A stretch of DNA of 64,000 nucleotides, taken from assembly GCA_964242735.1 (NCBI GenBank), contig CAXTAK010000001.1, positions 336,851-400,850 of the forward strand, written 5' to 3'. Each line of letters opens with the position of its first letter. Within the stretch, counting starts at the first letter, position 1. A model generated the notes under the pieces. The model had not been told where the DNA came from, ran no database searches, and worked only from the letters and a program-made list of their open reading frames with translations. This DNA is from CADCUY01 sp964242735. GTDB lineage: Bacteria > Actinomycetota > Actinomycetes > Actinomycetales > Quadrisphaeraceae. The translations under genes and the position numbers were made by a program. Below, one piece after another: positions 46,182 to 53,856 of this stretch.

Positions 46182-46572
46182 CCTCCCGTGGGTCGAGAGC
46201 CTCCACCAGAGTCGGGGCGGGCCAGTCCCGGCGCTGACGGAGGCGCTTCCCGGGCGGGGCGTGAGGGAGCGCCCTCGTCGGCCAGGACCAAGAGCGCGGT
46301 GCTGCCGTGACGACCATGATGTCGTGAGGTGGAGGGCGCTGAGAACTCGCTTGCAGCCTGTGAGCGGAGGTCAGCCCTTGTCAGTCGTGCCTGCGAGAGC
46401 GCCGGACTCGAGCCGTGGCGGTCAGCTGGAGCGAGGCGATCGGGTCCCGAGCGAACACGTGTGTTCATCCCTCGCACGCCAGAGGTCCACCGAAGAGCAC
46501 ATGGATCGTCGATGAGCACAGGCACTTTGAGCCGGTTGGCTGCGCCATGGCTGCCTCGACGACGGAGGACCT
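46182..46572. other. No gene recognised; small palindromes
   Basis: About 390 bases between divergent units. Two short inverted repeats are visible: ACGAC/GTCGT (46310-46325) and GAACAC-GT-GTGTTC (46453-46466). The latter is operator-like and lies 107 bases before the plus-strand operon. Nothing resembling a Zur box was found. Confidence 0.4.
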
Positions 46573-47163
46573 GTGCCAGCTCCCGCGATGACGACACCCG
46601 CGCCCCCCACCCGGTCACCGCGACCGCCAGTCTCCTGGTTCGTGGGCATCATGATCGCGATCACACTGGTGGCGCTCGCGGTGCTGCTACCGCTGGCCGA
46701 TCGCGACAGCACCGCCGCACCAGCCGCCCTCGACCCAGCCACCCTGGTCCCGGAGGTGGGTCGAGCCGACATCACCGCCGACCTGCCGCAGCAGCTCGAC
46801 CCGGCGCCGGCGGCGGGGACCGCGGTGCTGCTACCGGGCCCCTTCACGGCCAGGGTCGCCGTCGCGGGGCTGGCGCTCGAGGCGGGCGAGCGCGCCGCCG
46901 CGGTGGGGACCGTGCAGATCACCCAGGACGTGAGCACGCTGATCGTCATGGAGCTGGAGGCCGGCTTCTACGACGAGCAGGGGCAGCTGCTGGGCACCGA
47001 GCGGCTCGTCCTGCGGCAGCCGGACTCCACGCGCGCCTTCCAGGCCGGGACCATCGACTCGCAGTACAACGGGGCGCTCCCCGTCCGCATCGAGGCCCCC
47101 GACGGCGTCGGCGCCCTGGCGAGCAGCGCCGTGGTGAGCCTGCCGGTCGTCGTCAATGAGTGA
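46573..47163 (+). CDS. Membrane-anchored protein upstream of metal permease
   Basis: 196 residues from a GTG six bases after GGAGG. One membrane segment (about 20-42, VSWFVGIMIAITLVALAVLLPLA); the rest is extracytoplasmic and beta-rich (FTARVAVAGLALEAGERAAAVG, VMELEAGFYDEQGQLLGTERLVL, FQAGTIDSQYNGALPVRIEAP). No metal-binding cluster is evident and no family is recognised. It overlaps the permease gene by 8 bases, so it is probably an accessory of that system. Confidence 0.65.
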   Translation: MPAPAMTTPAPPTRSPRPPVSWFVGIMIAITLVALAVLLPLADRDSTAAPAALDPATLVPEVGRADITADLPQQLDPAPAAGTAVLLPGPFTARVAVAGLALEAGERAAAVGTVQITQDVSTLIVMELEAGFYDEQGQLLGTERLVLRQPDSTRAFQAGTIDSQYNGALPVRIEAPDGVGALASSAVVSLPVVVNE

Positions 47164-48205
47164 GGTCACCGCAGCTCCCCTGCCCGGCGAGGTCCTGCTG
47201 CCACCGCTGGTCGAGCACGCGGGGGCACCGGGTCACCCAGACCGCGGGCCGACCCGCGGGCCCGACGCTGTGCTCGTCGGCCTGCTCGGAGCGTCCGTGC
47301 TGGTGGTGGCGCTGTCACTGGACGCCACCGGGGCCCTCGAGCGACCCGCCGTGCAGGCGTGGTCCACGGTCCTGCTCGCCATCACCCTCCAGGCCACGCC
47401 CTTCCTGGTGCTCGGCGTGGTCGTCAGCGGACTGCTCGCGGCACTCGTCCCGGCGGGGGCCTTCACCCGGGTGCTGCCGCGCAACCCCGTCCTGTCCGTG
47501 CCGGTGGCCGGGCTCTCCGGCGCGGTCCTGCCCGGCTGCGAGTGCAGCTCGGTCCCGGTCGCCGGGCGGCTCGTCGACCGCGGTGTGCCCGCTGCCTCGG
47601 CGCTGACCTTCCTCCTGGCCGCCCCGGCCATCAACCCCGTCGTCATCGTCGCCACCTTCGTCGCCTTCCCGGGGACGCCCGAGGTCGCGGTCGCCCGCTT
47701 CGCGGCCGGGCTGCTCGCCGCGGTGGCCGTCGGCCTGGTGTGGACCCGGGTGAGGACCCCCGTCCGGTCCCGGCACCCCTCCGCGGACACCGTGGCGCGA
47801 GGGGACCGGTGGCGGGTGCTGCGGGAGACCTCCGCGCACGACTTCCTCCACGCCGGCGGCTACCTCGTGCTCGGTGCCGCGCTGGCGGCGACGCTGCAGG
47901 TGTCGGTGCCGCGATCCGTGCTCGCGGTGGTGGCGGGGGACGAGTTCCTGGCGATCACGGCGCTCGCCGTCCTCGCAGTGCTGCTGTCGATCTGCTCCGA
48001 GGCCGACGCGTTCATCGCCGCCGGTCTGTCGCAGTTCTCGCTCACCGCCCGCCTGGTGTTCCTCACCGTGGGGCCGATGGTCGACGTCAAGCTCGTGGCC
48101 CTGCAGGTGGGCACCTTCGGAGGGGCGTTCGCGCTGCGCTTCGCCCCGCTGGCGTTCGCCTGCGCCGTCGGCTCGGCGCTGCTCGTCGCCCAGGTGCTCC
48201 TGTGA
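47156..48205 (+). CDS. DUF318/ArsP-type permease
   Basis: 349 residues with about eight to ten hydrophobic segments. LPGCECSSVPVAGRLVDRG and LAAPAINPVVIVATFVAF are the hallmarks of the DUF318 (ArsP_1) permease family. The second half has the matching pair LLSICSEADAFIAAGLSQFS and FLTVGPMVDVKL. Members export organoarsenicals in some hosts. In Gram-positives a version paired with TIGR03943 proteins occurs near zinc genes (from memory), which fits this neighbourhood. GTGA overlap with the TIGR03943 gene. Confidence 0.88.
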   Translation: MSEVTAAPLPGEVLLPPLVEHAGAPGHPDRGPTRGPDAVLVGLLGASVLVVALSLDATGALERPAVQAWSTVLLAITLQATPFLVLGVVVSGLLAALVPAGAFTRVLPRNPVLSVPVAGLSGAVLPGCECSSVPVAGRLVDRGVPAASALTFLLAAPAINPVVIVATFVAFPGTPEVAVARFAAGLLAAVAVGLVWTRVRTPVRSRHPSADTVARGDRWRVLRETSAHDFLHAGGYLVLGAALAATLQVSVPRSVLAVVAGDEFLAITALAVLAVLLSICSEADAFIAAGLSQFSLTARLVFLTVGPMVDVKLVALQVGTFGGAFALRFAPLAFACAVGSALLVAQVLL

Positions 48206-48944
48206 GGGCGGTGGGGCCGCTGCTGCTGCTCCTGACCGGCGTGGTGACCGTGCGCCTCGCCGTGTCCGGTGCGTACACGGCGTACGTGCGCGTGGGCATG
48301 TTCTGGGTGCTGGTGGTCGCCGGCGCGCTGCTCGCGGTGCTGGGCCTGCTCGGGCTGTGGCAGCTGCGCGAGGCGGCGGACGCTGCGGTGGACGAGGCGA
48401 GGGACGGCGCGGAGGAGGGCGACCACGGGCACGACCACGCCCGCTCGGGCCCACCGGGGGTGGCCTACCTCCTGCTGCTGCCCCTGGTCGTCGCGTACCT
48501 CGTCTCCCCGCCCTCGCTGGGCGCGTACTCCGCCCGGCTCTCCGCGGGGTCCACCCTGCCCGCCCAGCGCTCCGGCTTCGCGCCGCTGACGGCGGGCAGC
48601 GACGGAGTGGCGGACGTCGGACTGGCCGAGACGGTGCGCCGCACCGCCCAGGACGTGGAGACCGTGCAGGGCAGGTCGCTGCGGGTCACCGGCTTCGTGG
48701 TGCCCGACCAGCCCGGCCAGGTGTGCTGCTGACGCGCTTCGTCATCCGGTGCTGCGCCGCCGACGGCACCCCCGCCCAGGTGCGGCTCGCGCTTCCCCCG
48801 GGCAGCCCCGAGCTGGCCGCCGACCAGTGGGTGGAAGTGGTCATGAGCTACCGGGGCACCGACGTGCCTGACCCCTACGCCCCGAGCTTCGTCGCCGAGT
48901 CGGTGCGCACGGTTGGTGCTCCCGAGGATCCGTACGAGGTGTGA
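48202..48944 (+). pseudogene. TIGR03943-family protein with a frameshift
   Basis: From the GTG overlapping the permease stop, 176 residues run to a TGA at 48732. These include two N-terminal membrane segments (LLLLLTGVVTVRLAVSG; MFWVLVVAGALLAVLGLLG), a His/Asp stretch (EEGDHGHDHARSG), a third segment and RVTGFVVPDQPGQV. The family continues in another frame directly after: LLTRFVIRCCAADGTPAQVRL through YRGTDVPDPYAPSFVAESVR to 48944. GGTGTGCTGCTG at 48722-48733 would read through if one GT were removed. Either a 2-base insertion inactivates the gene or the sequence is wrong here. It is the usual partner of the DUF318 permease. Confidence 0.8.
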
Positions 48945-49279
48945 GGGACGCGCGGGAACGCCCCTGCACCGGTGCCAGATCGAGTGTCGTCATCGTTCGA
49001 CGACGATCCGAGCAGCCGTGCCCACTGATCCTCACCCCGGCCTCCCTCCTAAGGGTGAGCTCGTCGGTGACGGCCGACCCGCTGCTGAGCGGGCGCTCAC
49101 ACCGGTCGACGCGGGGGGACCGCTGGTGCTGCTGTGCACCGGTCACCGGTGCGCGGGCCTGCGGCGCCTGGCAGAGGGTCACCGGGCCCAGTCGAGCCGC
49201 CTGGTGCGCTGAGCGCCGTCGTGCGCGCCACCCGGGGCGCGATGCTCGTCCGCGCCGGCTGCGTCGGTGCCTGCGAGAG

Positions 49280-49334
49280 GGGGGGCGGTCGCCGCCGTCG
49301 GTCAGCGCCTGCCCGGAACCACGCGGTGCACGAG
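49280..49334. repeat. Left copy of the 55-bp gap-flanking duplicate
   Basis: These 55 bases, ending GTGCACGAG, are identical to 49435-49489 on the other side of the N-run. They begin in a run of G: seven here, six at the start of the right copy. Confidence 0.95.
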
Positions 49335-49434
49335 NNNNNNNNNNNNNNNNNNNNNNNNNNNNNNNNNNNNNNNNNNNNNNNNNNNNNNNNNNNNNNNNNN
49401 NNNNNNNNNNNNNNNNNNNNNNNNNNNNNNNNNN
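49335..49434. other. Assembly gap of exactly 100 N
   Basis: A block of 100 N is the standard placeholder for a gap of unknown size. Both edges carry the same 55-bp sequence, so the contigs may simply overlap. Any open frame running through the N block is meaningless. Confidence 0.97.
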
Positions 49435-49489
49435 GGGGGGCGGTCGCCGCCGTCGGTCAGCGCCTGCCCGGAACCACGCGGTGCACGAG
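49435..49489. repeat. Right copy of the 55-bp gap-flanking duplicate
   Basis: Identical to 49280-49334. The contig begins inside the homopolymer G tract, a typical place for assembly to break. Confidence 0.95.
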
Positions 49490-49623
49490 CATGCTCTGGC
49501 GCGGCGGCACGCAGGGCCCCGGCCGGGCGGCGCTCGTGCGTGATCGGGTCTCCCGCGGCGGGCCGGGGCGGTGCCGACCGCCCGAGGACCTTGCCGGTGC
49601 CGCTCTCGGCTTCACGCCCCGGG

Positions 49624-50133
49624 CTACGAGGCCTCGGGGGCACTGAGCCCCAGCCGACCCTGCTCACGGGGCGTCGGCGCGGCGACCGCGTCGCCGCGAG
49701 CGGCGCTGCACGCCGCGCACGTCCCGAACACCTCGAGGACGTGGCTGACCGCGGTGAACCCGTGCTCGGCGGCGATCGCCGTCGCCCAGCGCTCGGCAGC
49801 GTCGCCCTCGATCTCGGTCGCCACTCCGCAGGCCCGGCAGACGAGGTGGTGGTGGTGGCCGGTGGAGCACCGCCGGTAGACGGACTCGCCGTCCTCGGCC
49901 GTGCGCAGGACGTCGACTTCGCCGTCCTCGACCATCCCCTGCAGGGCTCGGTACACCGTCGCGAGCCCGATGGCGTTCCCAGCGGTGCGCAGGCCGGCGT
50001 AGATGTCCTGCGCGCTGCGGAACTCCGCTGCCCCGTCCATCTGCGCGAAGACGGCTGCGCGCTGGCGGCTCACGCGGCGGGGCCCGCCGTCGCGGGCTGC
50101 GTCAGCCGTCACCGGGGCAGCCCCGCTGCTCAC
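49624..50133 (-). CDS. zur: Zinc uptake regulator, Fur family
   Basis: 169 residues. A winged helix (SRQRAAVFAQMDGAAEFRSAQDIYAGLRTAGNAIGLATVYRAL) is followed by the metal-binding dimer domain. GHHHHLVCRACG contributes the regulatory and structural ligands, and FGTCAACSA gives the second Cys pair of the structural zinc site. When zinc is plentiful such proteins bind Zur boxes and shut uptake genes. The GTG start overlaps the ArsR stop; it is the last gene of the znu operon, giving feedback on its own synthesis. The Fur family also includes Mn and Fe sensors, but the operon supports Zur. Confidence 0.9.
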   Translation of the reverse strand: MSSGAAPVTADAARDGGPRRVSRQRAAVFAQMDGAAEFRSAQDIYAGLRTAGNAIGLATVYRALQGMVEDGEVDVLRTAEDGESVYRRCSTGHHHHLVCRACGVATEIEGDAAERWATAIAAEHGFTAVSHVLEVFGTCAACSAARGDAVAAPTPREQGRLGLSAPEAS

Positions 50134-50471
50134 AGTGCCCTCCCGTGCTCGCGTGCGTGGGCGAGGGCGTCGGCGACGATGTGGGCGACGTGGTCATCAC
50201 TGAGCTCGTACGCCATCTCGCGGCCCCGCCGGGTCCGTGAGACCAGGTGAGCGGACCGGAGCACCCGCAGGTGCTGGGACACCAGGGGCTGCGGCAGCCC
50301 GAGGTCGTCGACGAGGTCGTGCACGCACGCCTCACCCGCGATGAGCCGCTCGATGATCCGCACCCGGACGGGCGAGGCCAGACAGGTGAAGAGCTCACCG
50401 ACGTCGGTGTGGACGTCGGTGACCGCGCCGAGGGACACATCAGGTGGCTCGACCATCGCTGGGCTGGTCAT
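50130..50471 (-). CDS. ArsR/SmtB-family regulator with alpha5 zinc site
   Basis: 113 residues from the ATG reading MTSPAMVEPPD; two further ATGs upstream are possible. The winged helix is LASPVRVRIIERLIAGEACVHDLVDDLGLPQPLVSQHLRVLRSAHLV. The last helix, DDHVAHIVADALAHAREH, carries D-x-H, then His 11 residues on and Glu 3 further, the exact spacing of the zinc-sensing alpha5 site of SmtB/CzrA. It therefore probably releases DNA when zinc binds. It overlaps both the end of znuB (32 bases) and the start of zur. Confidence 0.88.
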   Translation of the reverse strand: MTSPAMVEPPDVSLGAVTDVHTDVGELFTCLASPVRVRIIERLIAGEACVHDLVDDLGLPQPLVSQHLRVLRSAHLVSRTRRGREMAYELSDDHVAHIVADALAHAREHGRAL

Positions 50472-51402
50472 GCGACCCATTCTCGTATGCAGTCTCGTGC
50501 ACGTCAATCGTGGTGAGCGAGGGGGCGAGGGTCGTCACCGCCTGCGGTGGTGCGCTCCGCCGGACCGCAGTCCCGCCCGCACCTCGTCGCGGGCGATGGC
50601 GCACTGCTTCCACCACCACGGCCACGGCGAAGGCCGCGATGGCCAGCAGCACGATGGTGCCGCCGGAGGGGGTGTCGGCGTAGAAGGACATGACGACCCC
50701 GCCGGTGCTGCACACCAGGCCGACGCCACACGCGGTGGCGAGCGTGCCGGCGAAGCTGCGGCAGACCCGCTGAGCGGCGGCCGTCGGCACCACCATGAGC
50801 GCGCTGATCAGGAGCAGCCCGACCGTGCGCATCGACAACACCACCGTCACCGCCGTGAGGATGGCGAGGACGATGTTGACCGGCAGGGTGGCCAGGCCGA
50901 TCGCGCGGGAGAACTCCTCGTCGTTGCTGACGGCGAAGAGCCACGGGCGGAGCAGGGCCACCGCGGCCAGCGCCACGGCAGCCAGCGCGGCGAAGGTCAC
51001 CACGTCCGCCGTGGTGGTGGTCGTGATCGCCCCGAACAGGTACGCCGTGAGGTTCGCGGCCGTGCCGGTGGGCGCGAGGCTGATGAGCACCACCCCACCG
51101 GCGATGCCGCCGTAGAAGATGATCGCCAGCACCACGTCGCCGCTGGTGCGCCCGCGGGCACGGACGAGCTCGAGGACGACGGCCGCGACGATCGCGGTCA
51201 CCAGCGCCGTCGCGACCGGCGCCGTCCCGGTCAGGATGCCGGCGGCGACGCCGGCGAGAGCGGTGTGGCCGAGGCCGTCCCCGATCAGCGCGAGGCGCCG
51301 CTGCACGAGGAAAGCCCCTACCAGGGGGGCGACGACGCCGACCATGGCCGCGGCGAGCAGCGCCCGCTGCATGAACGCGTAGTCGAGGATCTCCAGGGCC
51401 AT
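50440..51402 (-). CDS. znuB: Zinc ABC transporter permease
   Basis: 320 residues with about eight membrane segments; ABC-3 family (ZnuB/MntB/TroC). ALIGDGLGHTALAGVAAGILTG and LLISALMVVPTAAAQRVCRSF are the conserved family segments, the latter near the ATPase contact. The last ~45 residues are a polar tail that overlaps the ArsR gene. The ATG at 51402 has a GAGGG upstream and lies 13 bases after the znuC stop. Zinc rather than manganese is inferred from the regulators and the binding protein. Confidence 0.92.
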   Translation of the reverse strand: MALEILDYAFMQRALLAAAMVGVVAPLVGAFLVQRRLALIGDGLGHTALAGVAAGILTGTAPVATALVTAIVAAVVLELVRARGRTSGDVVLAIIFYGGIAGGVVLISLAPTGTAANLTAYLFGAITTTTTADVVTFAALAAVALAAVALLRPWLFAVSNDEEFSRAIGLATLPVNIVLAILTAVTVVLSMRTVGLLLISALMVVPTAAAQRVCRSFAGTLATACGVGLVCSTGGVVMSFYADTPSGGTIVLLAIAAFAVAVVVEAVRHRPRRGAGGTAVRRSAPPQAVTTLAPSLTTIDVHETAYENGSHDQPSDGRAT

Positions 51403-51415
51403 CTCCCTCGCGCCC

Positions 51416-52225
51416 TCAGCGACCCAGGTGCGGGTGGCGCAGCAGAGGTGCCCGGAGGTCGAGCTCGTCGAGGTGGTGGTCGGCCGGGTGGTCCGCCTCC
51501 GGGTGCTCCACGTGGCCGGTGCCCGCTGGGGCGTGCCGGACATCAGAGCGCACCCGACCGTCGACGAGACGCACCGAGCGCTCGACCAACCCTTCCACCG
51601 CAGCCAGCTCGTGCGTCACGATCACCAACGTCACCCCTGAGCGGGCCAGGGCCCCCAGGACGTCGACGAGCGCGTGCTGGCTGTCCTCGTCGACTCCCGC
51701 GGTCGGCTCGTCGAGCACCAGCAGCTCGGGTTCGGCGACCAGCGCCCGGGCGATCAGCACGCGCCGCTGCTGTCCGCCGGAGAGCTCAGCGACGCTGGCC
51801 CGCTGCCGTCCGGGCAGACCGACGGCCGCCAGCGCCGAGCCGATCGCGTCGCGGCTGGCTCGCCGGGTCGCCGGGTGCAGGGCGCGCAGGGGGGTGGTGC
51901 CCGCCAGGCGCCCGCACGCGACCACCTCGGCCACCGTCGCCGGCACCGACGTCGCGACCGTGTGCCGTTGGGGTACGTAGCCGATCCGGGGACCGTGTCC
52001 GCGGCGGCGCCTCGCCGTCGACGGCGTACCGAGGACGTCGAGCTCCCCGGAGGTCACCCGCGCGAGCCCCAGCGTCGCCCGCATGAGCGTGGTCTTCCCG
52101 GACCCGTTCGGCCCGAGGAGGGCCACGCACTCCCCGCGCCCCACGTCCAGGTCGACGTCGTGCACCACGGCGTCGTCGCCGTAGCCCACCGAGCACCGCC
52201 GGTAGCTGATCGCCGGGGTGCTCAC
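51416..52225 (-). CDS. znuC: Zinc ABC transporter ATP-binding protein
   Basis: 269 residues. Walker A LGPNGSGKTT, Q loop region IGYVPQRHT, signature LSGGQQRRVLIARAL, Walker B LLVLDEPTAGVD and switch His VTHEL are intact. The C-terminal ~35 residues are rich in His and Asp (GHVEHPEADHPADHHLDELD, ending RHPHLGR), which may bind zinc and sense supply. The GTG start overlaps the znuA stop. Confidence 0.93.
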   Translation of the reverse strand: MSTPAISYRRCSVGYGDDAVVHDVDLDVGRGECVALLGPNGSGKTTLMRATLGLARVTSGELDVLGTPSTARRRRGHGPRIGYVPQRHTVATSVPATVAEVVACGRLAGTTPLRALHPATRRASRDAIGSALAAVGLPGRQRASVAELSGGQQRRVLIARALVAEPELLVLDEPTAGVDEDSQHALVDVLGALARSGVTLVIVTHELAAVEGLVERSVRLVDGRVRSDVRHAPAGTGHVEHPEADHPADHHLDELDLRAPLLRHPHLGR

Positions 52226-53172
52226 GGGCAGGACTGACCCGCCCGCAGCGCCTCGAGGTTGGCCCGTTGCACCCCCAGGTAGTCCCCGCCCGCCGACTCC
52301 TCGGTCAGCCCCTCGAGGGGGTCGAGCACAGCGGTGCGCGCGCCTGTCTCCGCCGCGACGGTCTCCGCGACCGCTGGGCTGACGAGGGTCTCGAAGTAGA
52401 TGGTGCTGACGTCGTTGTCGCGCACGAAGTCGGCGACCTCGGCGAGCCGGCCAGGCTCGGGGTCCTCGTCAGGGGAGAGCCCGCTGATGCCCAGCTGCTC
52501 GAACCCGTACCGGTCGGCGAGGTACCCGAACGCCTCGTGGCTGGTCACCAGCGTCCGGTCGGCGCACCCTGCCAGGGACTCCTCGAACTCCGCGTCGAGC
52601 GCGGTGAGCTCCTGCGTCAGCTGCTCGGCGTTCGCGGCGTAGGCCTGCTCGCCCTCGGGGTCGAGCTCGGCGAGCCGGGCGCTGACCGCGTCCGCCACGC
52701 CGGCGAGCCGGGTGGGATCGAGCCAGAAGTGCGGGTCGGTGACCTCGCCCTCGGCGTGCTCCTCGCCCCCCGGCTCCGACTCACCCTCGTGCTGCTCCAC
52801 GTGGGTGAGGTCGAGGTCGGCGTCGGCCGCGACGTCCATGGCGTTGTCGCCACCCTCAGAGTCGACCGCATCGTCGACCGCCGGCTGGAACCCGCCCTGG
52901 TGGACCAGCAAGTCGGCCCGGCCGAGGGAGGCGACGTCCGCCGCCGACAGCTCGAGGTCGTGCGGTTCCGCGCCCGGTGCAGTCAGGCCGGTGACGGTGG
53001 CGCGCTCACCCGCCACCCGCTCGGCGACGAACTGCAGCGGGTAGAAGGCGGCGACGACGTCCAAGGCGACCTCGCCCTGGACGCCGGTCGCGGCGGCTGG
53101 GGTGCCGCCGCACCCGGTGAGGCCGAGGGCGGCCGCGACCAGGCCGGTGCTGAGGACGGACGAGCGATGCAT
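52222..53172 (-). CDS. znuA: Zinc-binding lipoprotein of ABC importer (ZnuA-type)
   Basis: 316 residues. The signal ends in LGLTGC, so it is lipid-anchored outside. Cluster A-I solute-binding protein: VAAFYPLQFVAERVAG, the metal ligands H in GAEPHDLELS, H in DPHFWLDP, H in TSHEAFGYL, and acid in LDPLEGL. A His/Glu-rich loop (THVEQHEGESEPGGEEHAEGE, about 124-144) marks zinc rather than manganese binders. The ATG at 53172 is preferred because the promoter -10 ends just before it; an ATG four codons earlier lies inside the Zur-like box. Confidence 0.92.
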   Translation of the reverse strand: MHRSSVLSTGLVAAALGLTGCGGTPAAATGVQGEVALDVVAAFYPLQFVAERVAGERATVTGLTAPGAEPHDLELSAADVASLGRADLLVHQGGFQPAVDDAVDSEGGDNAMDVAADADLDLTHVEQHEGESEPGGEEHAEGEVTDPHFWLDPTRLAGVADAVSARLAELDPEGEQAYAANAEQLTQELTALDAEFEESLAGCADRTLVTSHEAFGYLADRYGFEQLGISGLSPDEDPEPGRLAEVADFVRDNDVSTIYFETLVSPAVAETVAAETGARTAVLDPLEGLTEESAGGDYLGVQRANLEALRAGQSCP

Positions 53173-53208
53173 GAGAAGCATTGTCATGCTCAGCAGAAGG
53201 GGTGTCAA
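53172..53208 (-). promoter_or_regulatory. znu promoter with overlapping Zur-like box
   Basis: On the minus strand TTGACA (53208-53203) and GACAAT (53185-53180) are 17 bases apart, a strong promoter. TGACAATGCTTCTCA (53186-53172) is an imperfect palindrome of the Zur-box type (TGA..AT...T.TCA) covering the -10 and the start site. The znuA ATG follows within about 8 bases, implying a leaderless or nearly leaderless message. Zinc-bound Zur here would block the polymerase directly. Confidence 0.7.
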
Positions 53209-53526
53209 AGCTCCTGACGAGTGCTGCCGCGCACCAGGCGGGCGGTGTGCGGGGAGGGGCAGGAGCCGACCGGCTCGACGTGGTCGTGGCGACCGTCGCA
53301 CCGAGGTGTCGAGCGGGAGCCCCGCGCTGCTGGGGGTCGTGGCCGTGCCGCTGACCAGCCCCTGGTCGTCCCGCGTCGTCGTGCTCCCGGCTCGGCACGC
53401 GGTCCCCCGCCTTCGTCGCCCCGGTCCGAGCCGTCGCGCCACCGGACCAGCCCTGCCCGTGAGGGTGGGGCCGGCCCGACCGCTGAGCGCGGGGGATCAG
53501 CGGTGGCGCTACCTCCGACGGCGCCC

Positions 53527-53699
53527 TCAGTGCTCGTCGTCGTGGCCGGCATGCGGCGCGTGGTGGTGTTGGCCGTCCCGTCGGTGTGGTGCTCGTCGCG
53601 CCACATCGGCTTCGCACCGAAGTGCCTCGCCGTCAGCACCGTGGCAAGGACCAGGCCGGGGCCGAGGGTCATCCAGGCCGGACGGCGTGACGGGTCCAC
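53527..53699 (-). pseudogene. Possible small His-rich membrane peptide, frameshifted
   Basis: From a GTG: MDPSRRPAWMTLGPGLVLATVLTARHFGAKPMWRDEHH, a short hydrophobic segment followed by a polar part. In another frame the sequence continues DGQHHHAPHAGHDDEH and stops at 53527. Inserting one base near 53600 would join them into a ~57-residue anchored peptide with a His/Asp tail, which would suit the zinc genes beside it. The fit may be chance in GC-rich DNA. Confidence 0.35.
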
Positions 53700-53786
53700 G
53701 CCCGGATGATCACAGCACGTGAGGTCGTGTCAACCACTGGTGGGTGGTCGTGGGTGCCTCGGACGGCCACCGCGCCCCGCCCGGTG

Positions 53787-53829
53787 GTCCTGGTCCTGCG
53801 CCGGTCTCACCACCGCGCAGGACCAGGAC
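53787..53829 (-). terminator. Hairpin downstream of carbonic anhydrase gene
   Basis: A perfect 15-bp stem (53787-53801 with 53815-53829) and a 13-base loop, 28 bases after the carbonic anhydrase stop on the minus strand. No T tract follows. Position and stability fit a factor-assisted terminator. Confidence 0.6.
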
Positions 53830-53856
53830 GCCCGGTCGGGCAGGAGCGGAGCCGTG

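Larger units (their letters stand above)
49018..49646 (+). pseudogene. Thioredoxin-like [2Fe-2S] ferredoxin gene, interrupted by gap
   Basis: Pieces of one protein appear around the N-run. GGPLVLLCTGHRCAGLRRLAE is in one frame. After a shift near 49175 comes SAVVRATRGAMLVRAGCVGACERG. After the G-tract come GAVAAVGQRLPGTTRCTSMLWRGGTQGPGRAALV and PEDLAGAALGFTPR to a stop at 49646. The C-x4-C and C-x3-C spacing and the W-GG segment fit small thioredoxin-fold ferredoxin proteins. With six rather than seven G before the gap and the duplicate removed, the second half reads in one frame. The start is uncertain. Confidence 0.5.

Noticed and set aside
49267..50250. Frames that read straight through the 100-N block
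   Set aside because: N bases are not sequence; the apparent continuity is an artefact, and the right side is antisense to zur.
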